A stretch of DNA of 57,274 nucleotides from an uncultured Clostridia bacterium (GCA_947624105.1 CANQIX010000003.1:1-57274); one strand, 5' to 3'; positions 46,536 to 56,773 are shown, counted from the stretch's first letter. Notes: generated by a model from the sequence alone, not told the origin. A program made the numbers and translations.

Positions 46536-48616
46536 TGAACAAAAGAGAGCGAATATTAGAGTTAGTCGCTAAAAATAGTTTGGTCTATAATAATGTAGAC
46601 AAACTTTTTTTATTTCTGTCAACTGCTCTTGACACCTCTGTCGAGGAAGTTAAGCAGATCTTTTATCAACTCGTTGGAAACGGCGATATATATGAACTTA
46701 GAAAGAACAAGTTTATCGTCATTCCATCGTGCGGACACGTTAAGGGAGAGTATTGCGGCTCTGCAAAGGGCTTCGGCTTTGTTAAGGTAAGAGGATACGA
46801 AGACGACATCTTCATTCCTGCAAACAAAACTATGAACGCGATTGACGGAGAAAAAGTTATCGTCAATGTGCTTTCTCACACCAGCGAGGGCTCTTCTGGT
46901 GAGGTTGTTTCTATCTATCAACCACTTCAAAACATTGTTGGGCTTGTTAAGATAGTTGCAAATAACTTCTTCCTTGACCCAGACAATAAACATATAAACG
47001 AGGATTTTCCAATTGTAAAAACCGGCTTGAAACTGAAAAAAGATATGAAGGTTCTTGCAAAGGTTATAAGAACGGAAAAGGGCAAAGTTAAATGCGTTGT
47101 TGACGAAATTTTGGGAATGAATGACGACATAAAGACATTGGAACTTTCTATCATTCGTGAATATAACGTGTTTGAAAACTTCCCAGATGTCGTTTTGCAG
47201 GCGGAAAAAAGTGTTCCAAAGACAGTTAGTGCAAAGCAGAAAAAGGGCAGACTTGATCTAACAAATGAAGTTATATTTACTATTGACGGAGCAGATGCAA
47301 AGGACTTAGATGATGCTATTTCCATCAAAAAACAAGGCGAATTTTATGAGGTTGGCGTTCATATTGCCGATGTTGGAGAGTATGTAAAGCGCGATTCTGT
47401 CATCGACGAAGAGGCTTACAGAAGAGGCACAAGTGTATATTTTCCTACCTCTGTTATTCCAATGCTTCCAGTTGCGCTTTCTAACGGGATATGTTCGCTT
47501 AACGAGGGCGTTGAACGTCTTACACTTTCGTGCATTATGAAACTCGACAAAGATGCAAATGTTGTCGACTATAAGATTTGCGAAAGCGTAATCAAAAGCA
47601 AAGCAAGGCTTACTTATAAAGAAGTTTATGCCGCATTAAACGGCGAATTAAATGAAAAAACTAAAGATTTGGTATCACATTTCAAACTTATGAGAGAAGT
47701 TTGTGATGTTCTAGAGCAGAAACAAGCGGAAAGAGGGGCGCTCGACCTTGAAATTCCAGAAGTTCAATTTGTGTTTGACGAAAACGGAATGGCTGTTGAC
47801 CTTACACGAAGAGAACGCAATGAAGCGCACAGACTTATCGAGGATTTTATGGTGCTTGCAAACAGAGTTGTTGCAAAACACTTTAACGACCTTAAGATTC
47901 CTTTTGTTTATCGTGTTCACGAAGCGCCAACCAAAGAAAAAGTATACGCTTTGTGCGACTTCTTGAAGGGGCTTGGCGTAAGATATCCACAAGTTCCAGA
48001 TAAGATTGAACCATCTTATTTTCAAAAGATTCTTGCAGATGTCGAAGATTTAAACAGCAAAGACATCATAAACAAAGTTATCTTAAGAACGATGCAAAAG
48101 GCAAAGTATGCCAACGAAGATTTGGGGCACTTTGGACTTGCGCTTGTTGACTACTGCCACTTCACTTCACCTATTAGGCGTTATCCAGACTTAACGATTC
48201 ACAGAATCATAAAGATGTATTTGCACAATCAAATTGACGATGCAGCAAAGGAAGATTTGGATATATTCACTTTCGATTCTTCGGAGCAATCGAGCGAAAG
48301 AGAAAGAAATGCCGATGTTGCAGAGCGTGAAGTTGACGACTTGTGGAAGGCATACCTTATGAAAGATAGGATTGGTGAAACTTTTGACGCAACCGTTTCT
48401 TCGGTAACAAACTTTGGTATTTTTGTTGCCCTTGAGAACACCTGTGAGGGCTTAGTTCGCATCGAATCGCTTCCACTTGACACCTACATATTCTTTGAAA
48501 AACAACTTCAACTTAAAGGTGCAAGCCACATATACGCGATAGGCGATAAGGTTAAAGTTGAACTTATGAATGTAAATCTTTACAGCAGAGAGATAGATTT
48601 TAAGGTTGTTGAATAA
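46535..48616 (+). CDS. rnr: Ribonuclease R
   Basis: IDGADAKDLDDAISI; HFTSPIRRYPDLTIHR; C-terminal S1 domain. Start MNKRERILELVAKN overlaps the secG stop. Confidence 0.95.
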   Translation: MNKRERILELVAKNSLVYNNVDKLFLFLSTALDTSVEEVKQIFYQLVGNGDIYELRKNKFIVIPSCGHVKGEYCGSAKGFGFVKVRGYEDDIFIPANKTMNAIDGEKVIVNVLSHTSEGSSGEVVSIYQPLQNIVGLVKIVANNFFLDPDNKHINEDFPIVKTGLKLKKDMKVLAKVIRTEKGKVKCVVDEILGMNDDIKTLELSIIREYNVFENFPDVVLQAEKSVPKTVSAKQKKGRLDLTNEVIFTIDGADAKDLDDAISIKKQGEFYEVGVHIADVGEYVKRDSVIDEEAYRRGTSVYFPTSVIPMLPVALSNGICSLNEGVERLTLSCIMKLDKDANVVDYKICESVIKSKARLTYKEVYAALNGELNEKTKDLVSHFKLMREVCDVLEQKQAERGALDLEIPEVQFVFDENGMAVDLTRRERNEAHRLIEDFMVLANRVVAKHFNDLKIPFVYRVHEAPTKEKVYALCDFLKGLGVRYPQVPDKIEPSYFQKILADVEDLNSKDIINKVILRTMQKAKYANEDLGHFGLALVDYCHFTSPIRRYPDLTIHRIIKMYLHNQIDDAAKEDLDIFTFDSSEQSSERERNADVAEREVDDLWKAYLMKDRIGETFDATVSSVTNFGIFVALENTCEGLVRIESLPLDTYIFFEKQLQLKGASHIYAIGDKVKVELMNVNLYSREIDFKVVE

Positions 48617-48620
48617 TGTA

Positions 48621-48650
48621 AACTGGCAGAGCAATCTGTCAGTTTTTTAT
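48621..48650 (+). terminator. Rho-independent terminator
   Basis: AACTGGCAGA-gcaa-TCTGTCAGTTTTTTA. Confidence 0.8.
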
Positions 48651-48700
48651 TAAAATGACGGGTAAAAGCGCGGAAATAGTGTAAAAATAGATACACTTTC

Positions 48701-48729
48701 TTGATTTTTGCCAGGGTCTGTGATATACT
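48701..48729 (+). promoter_or_regulatory. Sigma-A promoter of smpB
   Basis: TTGATT, 17-bp spacer, TATACT. Confidence 0.6.
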
Positions 48730-48749
48730 AAATATGAGGAGATGGAAGA

Positions 48750-49205
48750 GTGGAAATCAAGGCAAACAACAAAAAAGCGTATTTTAATTATTTCATTTCC
48801 GATTGTGTAGAGGCTGGTATCGAACTTAAAGGCAGCGAAGTGAAGTCGGTAAGAGCGGGCGGCGTAAGCATTTTGGATAGTTTTGTCGACATAAAAAACG
48901 GCGAGATGTATCTTAAAAATGCCTATATAAAACCTTACGAAAAGACAACAGCGTTTAAGGTTGAAGAGCGCCGAAACAGAAAACTTTTACTTCACAAAGA
49001 GCAAATTTTGAAGTTTGAACGTGCCACAAAGGAAAAGGGGCTTACCATTGTTCCAACAAAAGTCTATATAAACAAGGCAGGAAAAGTTAAGGTTGAAGTT
49101 GGACTTGCAAGAGGTAAAAAGTTGTATGATAAGCGCCAAACCCTTAAGGATAGACAAGTGAAACGAGATATCGAGCGCTATCCAATCCGTCATGGGGGTG
49201 ATTAA
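48750..49205 (+). CDS. smpB: SsrA-binding protein SmpB (GTG start)
   Basis: NNKKAYFNYFISDCVEAGIELKGSEVKSVRAGGVSILDSF; KGLTIVPTKVYI; KKLYDKRQTLKDRQVKRDIER. Confidence 0.95.
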   Translation: MEIKANNKKAYFNYFISDCVEAGIELKGSEVKSVRAGGVSILDSFVDIKNGEMYLKNAYIKPYEKTTAFKVEERRNRKLLLHKEQILKFERATKEKGLTIVPTKVYINKAGKVKVEVGLARGKKLYDKRQTLKDRQVKRDIERYPIRHGGD

Positions 49206-49588
49206 GTTTCGACACAGTTAATTTCGCAAAACACAAAGCATGTGGCGTCTTTCGCCTAAAACAAGAAAACAAATAAACGCAGAAGAAAATTCTAATGCAA
49301 CAACTCTTGCTTATGCTTATGCTTATGCTGCCTAAGTTAGGAGTTACTTGCGCCTGATTAGAGCATATCTAATCCATCGTCATTTTGGTATGCCTACAAA
49401 ATGTTAGGTGTCAGACTAGGCAAAAATTTTATGCAAAGTTGTCCTTGTATGCGTAAAAAATTTTAAGGAATTGTTTTAGAAGTTTGTTTGCGGACCACTC
49501 TAAAATGAAACAAAAACACAAACTAAACATGTAGAAAAGTTTTGTTAAGTAACTATGGACTCGGGAGCGTAACCCGACACCTCCACCA
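49194..49588 (+). ncRNA. ssrA: Transfer-messenger RNA
   Basis: 5' GGGGGTGATTAAGTTTCGAC; 3' GGACTCGGGAGCGTAACCCGACACCTCCACCA; acceptor GGGGGUG pairs with CACCUCC; internal tag ORF ending TAA. Confidence 0.95.
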
Positions 49589-49592
49589 AAAA

Positions 49593-49622
49593 AGAACCAC
49601 AAAATTGTGGCTCTTTTTTTTA
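49593..49622 (+). terminator. Rho-independent terminator of ssrA
   Basis: CCACAA-aa-TTGTGG followed by ctcttttttttt. Confidence 0.85.
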
Positions 49623-49961
49623 TAGAATATATAGTTTGAATCTTGCATATTATATATAGAAAAAAGAATACCACGGGTTATTATTACTGCCCCGTGGCAA
49701 AAGAAATATTTTTCTTTAATACAATTATTATATATTAAAGAGATCAAAAAGTCAATCTGTTTCGGCAAAAAACATTTGCATCGGCGAGCGTAAAGAGGAG
49801 GCAAAGTTTGTTAAAAACACCTCAAAATTTTAACTTCTTTAAGAAGTTTTGGTGAGAGGGCAATTTAGCAAATTTGGGCAAAAATCGCAAAAAATCACTA
49901 AAAAATCGCAAAAAAACTCAAAAAAAGTTAAAAAAATTGCAATTTTTTAAAAATTTGCTAT

Positions 49962-49990
49962 TGACTTATAGGGAGTAGTGTGTTAAAATA
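49962..49990 (+). promoter_or_regulatory. Sigma-A promoter
   Basis: TTGACT, 17-bp spacer, TAAAAT upstream of 50046. Confidence 0.6.
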
Positions 49991-50045
49991 CAAGCGATGT
50001 AAATCTTGATACAAGATTAAAAAATTATTAAAGGAAGGTGGGTAT

Positions 50046-51152
50046 ATGAAAGGAATGCTTTTAGACGCTATTGGATTTGACTCTGTTATTTTGCAAATCT
50101 GCATCATTCTTGGAGTTGTAATTGCAGCAAGTTTGATCATCTATTTTATCTGGGAAGGTATCGCTGTTGCACTTGCAAAGAAGAAGGCAGCGCAAAAACA
50201 AGATGTTGCTCCAGTTGCTGCTAAGGAAGAAGACTCTGAAGAACTTCAACACTATTCATTAAACAATGAGGAGGCTGCAGTTGCTGCTGCTCCAGTTGTA
50301 GAAGAAACTACAGTTGTTGAAGAAGAGGAAGACGAAGAAACTAGAGAAGAAAGAGAAACTAGGGAACAACGTGAAGGACTTGAAAGAAGAAGACGTGAAC
50401 TTCTCTCTAGACTCCGTGAAGATGACGTAGAAGATTTGGAAGAAGTTGAAGAACCTGAAGACGTCGAAGAAGAAGTTGAAGAAGAACCACAAGAGATTGA
50501 AGAAGTAGAAGAAGAGGAAGACGAAGATGACGAAGTTATCCCTTCTGCATACGAAGAAGAATACAATCAACTTCAAGAGGAGAGAGAAAATCTCCAAAGA
50601 GAAAAAGAAAAGTATGAACAAATGGCTCAAGAACTTGAACTTGCTAAGGCTAAGTTGCTTGAAAAAGTTCAACCAGCAGAACCAGCCGTTCCAGTTCTTA
50701 CTCTTGATGACCTTAAAGAAAGACTTGCTGATGCACAAGAAAGATTAAAGTTAAACGAAAAAGACTTGAAACTTTGCAAGAAAGATTACATTCCTCTTAA
50801 CAAAGTTTGGAGAACTCACGAAAACGATGAAAAGAAACTTCGTAGAAAAGAGGCTCTTGTTGCTAAGCAAAAAGTTGTTCTTTATGGTGTAAACAACTAT
50901 GCAGACATCGATGAAGAAAAAGCAAAGAAATTAGCAGAAGACTTAGACTTACTTGATGGACTTAAACTTTCTGTTCAACATTGCGAAGAAGTTATGGCTA
51001 AGAACGAAGAAAGATATCCACTTTTGAAACGTATGTATGAATTGCTCACAAGTCAACACGACAGACTTAAAGAAGAAGTGGCAACACTTGAAGCCCAAAT
51101 TGCAAGAATTGAAAACAAAGATTCAAGCGAAGAAGAAGACGAGCAAGAATAA
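50046..51152 (+). CDS. Membrane-anchored acidic coiled-coil protein of unknown function
   Basis: Single N-terminal TM (ILQICIILGVVIAASLIIYFIWEGIAVALA), Glu-rich central region, C-terminal coiled coil; RBS ggaaggtgg. Confidence 0.8.
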   Translation: MKGMLLDAIGFDSVILQICIILGVVIAASLIIYFIWEGIAVALAKKKAAQKQDVAPVAAKEEDSEELQHYSLNNEEAAVAAAPVVEETTVVEEEEDEETREERETREQREGLERRRRELLSRLREDDVEDLEEVEEPEDVEEEVEEEPQEIEEVEEEEDEDDEVIPSAYEEEYNQLQEERENLQREKEKYEQMAQELELAKAKLLEKVQPAEPAVPVLTLDDLKERLADAQERLKLNEKDLKLCKKDYIPLNKVWRTHENDEKKLRRKEALVAKQKVVLYGVNNYADIDEEKAKKLAEDLDLLDGLKLSVQHCEEVMAKNEERYPLLKRMYELLTSQHDRLKEEVATLEAQIARIENKDSSEEEDEQE

Positions 51153-51155
51153 CAA

Positions 51156-51184
51156 AAGGACCTGCAACTGCAGGTCTTTTTTTA
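51156..51184 (+). terminator. Rho-independent terminator
   Basis: GACCTGCA-ac-TGCAGGTCTTTTTTT. Confidence 0.85.
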
Positions 51185-51323
51185 TGCAATAAATGAAAGG
51201 TATTTAATAAATAAAGTGATATTATTATATAAAAGAGCGAAAATGTTTTGCAAAAAAAGTTATTTTTGATATACTAATATTTGTGAGAATTGCTCACAAA
51301 TTTATCTTTTCTGTGCGGAGTGA

Positions 51324-52628
51324 ATGATGAAAGAAAAAAAAGAGCACAAGATTTTTAATTTAAGTTCAATATCAATCATTGTATGCGATTGCTTGCAGTC
51401 GATAGTGTCTATCTTTTTCGATTTGTTTGTGGTTGCAAACATTTTGCAATACGACAACAAGCCTGCTTACAACATTATGAACATTGGGTTATTCTATCTT
51501 CTAGAATATGTAACTCTTGCACTTATGTATTTTGGCACGGGCTACTTCCTTAAAAAGCACAACAAAAGCATATTTGTTTCAATCGGCTCTGTGATGCTGA
51601 CGGTTACCGTGCTTGTTGTATATCTACTTGGAAATCATCTATACACATTCTTGCCACTTGTTGGTATGATATATGGAGTCAGTTGGGGATTCTTCTCTTC
51701 TGGATTCTACAACCTCACAACCGAAACAATCTCAAGCAAGCACCAAGTAAGGTTTTTTGCGGCTAAGCGTATCGCTTTCCAACTTACAAGCGTAATCTTC
51801 CCTATCATACTTGGCTATATTGTTGAATACATAAACTTCTCAATTTTGGCACTTATTATGCTTGTTTTGTGCCTTGCACTTATAACATTTTCCTTCCTCA
51901 TTAGACCAAAACAACACTACGAACTCACATTTAACGTCAAAGCCTTTGTTAAATATCTAAAAGAGCACAAAGAGGAAGTTAAACCGCTGAAAAAGATGTA
52001 TGTTGCAATGTTATTCCGTGGGGCAATCTATGACTGCATAGGAACGTTCATTACCATACTTGTTTACACCTCATTGCGCTCAAATGCGATGCTTGGAACA
52101 CTTCAATCGGTGTTTACTGTGCTTTCGCTTGTAACGATGTTCCTATACCTTAAATTCTACCGCAAAAAGAGAGCGAAAGGATTTATTATTCCAATCATCA
52201 CCTTAGTGCCTCTGGCTATTGTTGGAATTGTTGCAACGGCAGGCACAAATGTTGTGTTTATAATACTGTTCTATGCGTTCTATGTTACATTAAACGTCGT
52301 TTTGACATCAATCACAGACAGCAGAAGAAGCAGTGTTATTCGCACACTGTCGCTGCATAAAAACATACTTGAAAGCACCGTTATTATGGAACAATATCTC
52401 GGTGTTGGGCGTTGTGCCGTAACGGGACTTCTTATTTTGTCGGGCTTCCTTGACTCGTTAATGGGAGATAATTCTACACTTTTCCTCCTTATAGCACTTG
52501 CAATCGTGGGAGTTATATACGTTTTGTATGGAATTTCGGTAATACAAATGGAAAAGAGTTTGATAGAGCAAGACAAGGCATTTACTGAGGCTCACGTTGG
52601 CAAGGCCTTTGAAAAGAACGAAGATTAG
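51324..52628 (+). CDS. MFS-type transporter
   Basis: About 12 TM segments; start could be 51327 (second Met). Confidence 0.75.
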   Translation: MMKEKKEHKIFNLSSISIIVCDCLQSIVSIFFDLFVVANILQYDNKPAYNIMNIGLFYLLEYVTLALMYFGTGYFLKKHNKSIFVSIGSVMLTVTVLVVYLLGNHLYTFLPLVGMIYGVSWGFFSSGFYNLTTETISSKHQVRFFAAKRIAFQLTSVIFPIILGYIVEYINFSILALIMLVLCLALITFSFLIRPKQHYELTFNVKAFVKYLKEHKEEVKPLKKMYVAMLFRGAIYDCIGTFITILVYTSLRSNAMLGTLQSVFTVLSLVTMFLYLKFYRKKRAKGFIIPIITLVPLAIVGIVATAGTNVVFIILFYAFYVTLNVVLTSITDSRRSSVIRTLSLHKNILESTVIMEQYLGVGRCAVTGLLILSGFLDSLMGDNSTLFLLIALAIVGVIYVLYGISVIQMEKSLIEQDKAFTEAHVGKAFEKNED

Positions 52629-52667
52629 CGTATCTTCTTGTTTTTAGGCTTAAAAAAGGAGAAAAAG

Positions 52668-53784
52668 ATGGTAGTATTAGATTTACAAAAAGAAAAACTT
52701 AAAGAACTTACAAACGAATTCTATTTCGTTAAGGAGTGTCTTTGACCAAGAAAAATTAGAAAAAGACTTAGAAAATCTTAAAAAAATTCAACTTTCTGAC
52801 GGCTTTTATAACGACCCAAGCGCCGTTTCTAAGGTTGGAAGAGAGATTAAAATATGCGAAAGCAAACTAAACAAAATTAAAGGCTTGAAGGCAGATATAG
52901 ACAATTTGTCGGCAATAATTGAACTTTTGGACGAGGCGGAAGATAAGGCACTTGAAGAGGAACTTGATGCCTCGTTGAAGGAGTTAGAAAACAAACTTGC
53001 AGTTGCAAAACTTGAAACACTGCTCTCTGGAAAGTATGATGGATACAACGCTATCCTCACTCTGCACGCAGGGGCCGGTGGGACGGAGGCGCAAGATTGG
53101 GCGTCTATGCTCTATCGTATGTATTGTATGTATGCTGATAGGCAGGGATTTAAAACAAAGGTGCTTGACATACTCGATGGCGACGAGGCGGGAATCAAAT
53201 CGATTTCGTTCTTGGTTTCTGGCGAAAATGCTTACGGCTATTTAAAGGCAGAAAAAGGGGTGCATAGGCTTGTTAGAATATCGCCATTTGACGCCAATGC
53301 ACGCAGACACACAAGTTTTGCTTCGCTTGAAGTTATGCCAGAAATCGATGAAGCGCCAGATATTGTGATAAGACCGGAAGACTTAAAAATCGACACCTAC
53401 AGAAGTTCGGGCGCAGGCGGACAGCACGTAAACAAAACGGAGAGCGCCGTTAGAATCACCCACATTCCATCTGGAATAATTGTGGCGTGTCAAACAGAGA
53501 GATCGCAACTTCAAAACAAAGAAACTGCAATGAAGATGCTTTATAGTAAACTTGTTGAAAAGCAAGAAACAGAGGAGTTAGAAAAACTTGCCTCAATTCG
53601 CGGAACAATCAAAAAAATAGAATGGGGAAGTCAAATCCGCTCTTATGTGTTCTGCCCTTACACTTTGGTAAAAGACCACAGAACAAACTATGAGAAAACC
53701 GATATTCAAGCGGTTATGGACGGAGATATTCAAGAATTTATCAACGAATATCTAAAACAGATAAATACAACAGTAGGAGAGTAA
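52668..53784 (+). CDS. prfB: Peptide chain release factor 2, programmed +1 frameshift (join 52668..52742, 52744..53784)
   Basis: Zero frame runs to AAGGAG-TGT-CTT-TGA-C (in-frame UGA at codon 26). The +1 frame continues DQEKLEKDLENL... to GAGGTEAQDWASML and GGQHVNKTESAVRI. The ORF track start (52885) is internal. Confidence 0.96.
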
Positions 53785-53785
53785 G

Positions 53786-54853
53786 ATGTCATATATCGAT
53801 GATGCAAAACGTAAATTTGATGCACTGAAAGACAAGAAAGATGTCATTATTTTATCTATCGAATCGTCTTGCGATGAAACCGCTTGTGCCGTTGTTAAGA
53901 ATGGAAGAGAGGTGCTGTCGAACGTTGTTGCATCACAGATTGAAATCCACAAACTCTACGGCGGAGTTGTGCCAGAAGTTGCATCGCGAAATCATATTTT
54001 GGCAATATCGGAGTGCTACGAAAAGGCATTAAAAGAGGCAAATATCACACAAGATTCTCTTGATGCCATCGCAGTTACCTATGGTGCTGGGCTTATGGGA
54101 GCGCTGCTTGTTGGCATAAATTTTGCAAAAAGTGTTGCGTATGCGCTGAATGTGCCACTTATTGCTGTCAGCCACGTGCACGGACATATAAGTGCAAACT
54201 ACATCTCTCATCAAGACCTCACGCCGCCATTTGTCTGTCTTATGGTAAGTGGTGGACATACTGCACTTTTAAACGTCGAAGATTATTGCAAAATCAAGAT
54301 GATTGGCTCGACTGTTGACGACTCAGTCGGAGAGTGTTTTGACAAGGTTGCAAGGGTGCTTGGATTATCGTATCCGGGAGGTCCAAACATTGACAGACTT
54401 GCAAAATTGGGCAAAAATAACATAAAATTTAACTATCATTTGCCACTTAAAGACACTTTTAACTTCTCATTCAGCGGATTAAAGACGGCGGTTATTAACT
54501 ATGTTCATAACATTCAACAAAAGGGAGAAGAGGTTTGCACTGAAGATGTTGCTTGCTCCTTTCAAGAACTTGTTACAGACGAACTAACTGAAAAGGCAGT
54601 GAAACTTTTGGAGGAAAATAACGCCAAAAAACTCGTCGTTGCAGGAGGAGTTGGAGCAAATTCAAGACTGCGCGAAAAACTTGAGTTGGCATGCAAAAAA
54701 ATTGGCGTAGATGTCTATCTTCCAGTGCTAAAATATTGCACAGACAACGCGGCAATGATAGGCTCTATGGCGTATTATTATATGAAAAATGGAATAGGAC
54801 TTGCAGATTTAACTTTGACTGCAAAGCCTAATGTCGATATCACAATCGGTTAA
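53786..54853 (+). CDS. tsaD: tRNA N6-threonylcarbamoyladenosine synthase subunit TsaD
   Basis: LSIESSCDETACAVV; VPEVASRNHI; HVHGHISANY; VSGGHTALL. Confidence 0.96.
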   Translation: MSYIDDAKRKFDALKDKKDVIILSIESSCDETACAVVKNGREVLSNVVASQIEIHKLYGGVVPEVASRNHILAISECYEKALKEANITQDSLDAIAVTYGAGLMGALLVGINFAKSVAYALNVPLIAVSHVHGHISANYISHQDLTPPFVCLMVSGGHTALLNVEDYCKIKMIGSTVDDSVGECFDKVARVLGLSYPGGPNIDRLAKLGKNNIKFNYHLPLKDTFNFSFSGLKTAVINYVHNIQQKGEEVCTEDVACSFQELVTDELTEKAVKLLEENNAKKLVVAGGVGANSRLREKLELACKKIGVDVYLPVLKYCTDNAAMIGSMAYYYMKNGIGLADLTLTAKPNVDITIG

Positions 54854-54862
54854 GAGGGGAAT

Positions 54863-56065
54863 ATGGAACTTTTATCACCAGCAGGCAATTTTGAAAAATT
54901 TTTAACTGCACTCCACTTTGGTGCTGATGCGGTTTATCTTGCAGGAAGAAGTTTTGGACTTCGTGCTTTTGCAGGAAATTTTTCTGACGAAGAAATCGTC
55001 GAAGCGGTCAAAATTGCACACAAATTAGGTAAAAAAGTGTATATTACGATAAATATTATTGCAAAAGATGAAGATTTTGTTGGTCTAGACAAATATCTTC
55101 TTTTCTTACACGATGTTGCAAAAGTTGATGCGGTTATCGTTGCTGACGTGGGCGTTTTGCAATATGTAAGGCAGATTGTGCCAGATCTTGAAGTGCACGT
55201 AAGCACACAAGCGAACATAATCAACTCATATTCGGCAAAGTTATTTGTAAGTTTGGGCGCAAAAAGATTGATTTTGGCACGCGAACTTTCGCTTGAACAG
55301 ATAAAAAACATACGAAAAAACATTCCAGATGACGTCGAACTTGAAGTTTTTGTGCACGGCGCAATGTGTATGGCATACTCTGGGAGATGCTTGCTTTCAA
55401 ACTATCTAACCGGCAGAGATTCCAATCACGGCGAATGTGTGCAGGCTTGCAGATGGAAATATATGGTGAGAGAAGTTTCGAGAGATGATGAACTTGAAGT
55501 GCAAGAAGATGAGCACGGTTGCTATATTTTCAACTCCAAAGACCTCAATATGCTTGAACATTTGCAAGAACTTAAAGATGCCGGTGTAAACAGCATAAAA
55601 ATCGAAGGGAGAATGAAGTCTGCTTATTACGTTGCAACTGTTACAAATGCCTATCGTATGGCACTTGATATGCTTCCAAATAAGCCTACTGAAGAACTTA
55701 AAAACGAACTTACAAAAACAAGCCACAGAAGATATACAACAGGGTTCTATTTTGGCGAAAAAGATAAGCAATTTAGAGAGGATTCTATGCCAATTCAAGA
55801 CAGCGATTTTGTTGCTGTTGTGAGTGAAGATAGCAACGGAAAGACTTGCGAAGTTGAAATGCGCAACAAATTTTCTGTGGGCGACACACTTGAAATTTTA
55901 TCTCCAAATAAGGACCTTTTGAATAAGAAATTGACGATCACAGAGATTGTATCTTCAAATGGAGAAAATGTTGAAAGTGCCAAAAATGTGCAGGAAAAAG
56001 TGCGAACTAACTGCAATTTTGACCTAAAAATTGGCGATATTTTAAGAACTATACCAAAAAAATAG
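54863..56065 (+). CDS. Peptidase U32 family protein
   Basis: MELLSPAGNFEKFLTALHFGADAVYLAG; FVHGAMCMAYSGRCLLSNYLTGRDSNHGECVQACRW; IKIEGRMKSAYYVA. Confidence 0.94.
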   Translation: MELLSPAGNFEKFLTALHFGADAVYLAGRSFGLRAFAGNFSDEEIVEAVKIAHKLGKKVYITINIIAKDEDFVGLDKYLLFLHDVAKVDAVIVADVGVLQYVRQIVPDLEVHVSTQANIINSYSAKLFVSLGAKRLILARELSLEQIKNIRKNIPDDVELEVFVHGAMCMAYSGRCLLSNYLTGRDSNHGECVQACRWKYMVREVSRDDELEVQEDEHGCYIFNSKDLNMLEHLQELKDAGVNSIKIEGRMKSAYYVATVTNAYRMALDMLPNKPTEELKNELTKTSHRRYTTGFYFGEKDKQFREDSMPIQDSDFVAVVSEDSNGKTCEVEMRNKFSVGDTLEILSPNKDLLNKKLTITEIVSSNGENVESAKNVQEKVRTNCNFDLKIGDILRTIPKK

Positions 56066-56081
56066 AAAAATAAGGGCGGAT

Positions 56082-56741
56082 ATGATAAGAATAACAAAGG
56101 ACTGGGCAAACCGTTTAAGAGGGGAATTTGACAAGGAATATTTCAAAAATTTGCAAAAGTTTTTGGAAGATGAATACTCGCGCTATGATATTTATCCTAA
56201 AATGGAAAACATCTTCAATGCGTTAAATTCTTGCAAGTTTGATGATGTAAAAGTGGTGATAATTGGGCAAGACCCTTATCACGAACCTCATCAGGCGCAC
56301 GGACTTTCGTTTTCGGTGGAAGAAGGAGTTGATTTTCCTCCATCGCTTGTAAACATCTTTAAGGAGATTGAAGACGACTTAAAGATAAAAGTTCAACCAT
56401 CTGGAAATTTATCGCGTTGGGCAAGACAAGGAGTTATGCTTTTAAACACCACACTTACCGTTAGACGCGGACAGGCAAATTCGCACCGCGGGCACGGGTG
56501 GGAAACTTTTACAAACGAAGTTATCAGGCAACTGTCTGTGAGAAAAGATCCGCTCGTCTTTTTGCTTTGGGGAAGCAATGCGCAAAGTTTTGAACCTATT
56601 ATCGAAAAACAGCACTTAGTTTTAAAAGCCCCTCATCCAAGCCCACTTTCTGCATACAGAGGGTTCTTTGGTTGCAAACATTTTTCAAAGGCTAATGAGT
56701 TTTTAATCAAAAACGGAAAGACACCAATCGATTGGAGTTAA
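56082..56741 (+). CDS. ung: Uracil-DNA glycosylase, family 1
   Basis: VVIIGQDPYHEPHQAHGLSFSV; LLNTTLTVRRGQANSHRGHGW; APHPSPLSAYRGFFG. Confidence 0.97.
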   Translation: MIRITKDWANRLRGEFDKEYFKNLQKFLEDEYSRYDIYPKMENIFNALNSCKFDDVKVVIIGQDPYHEPHQAHGLSFSVEEGVDFPPSLVNIFKEIEDDLKIKVQPSGNLSRWARQGVMLLNTTLTVRRGQANSHRGHGWETFTNEVIRQLSVRKDPLVFLLWGSNAQSFEPIIEKQHLVLKAPHPSPLSAYRGFFGCKHFSKANEFLIKNGKTPIDWS

Positions 56742-56773
56742 TTACGCAATTTTGAAAAATTTTCATAAATTGC

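Noticed and set aside
49870-49960. A-rich repeated AAAAAATCGC-like tract
   Set aside because: Short imperfect A-rich repeats in a promoter-upstream region; not CRISPR-like (no uniform repeat or spacer length). Possibly an UP-element.
50252-50738. Ser-rich and Phe-rich minus-strand ORFs opposite the Glu-rich gene
   Set aside because: Low-complexity antisense of GAA/GAG repeats; no RBS or independent coding signal.
52885-53784. prfB as a truncated pseudogene
   Set aside because: Explained by the canonical programmed frameshift at codon 26.
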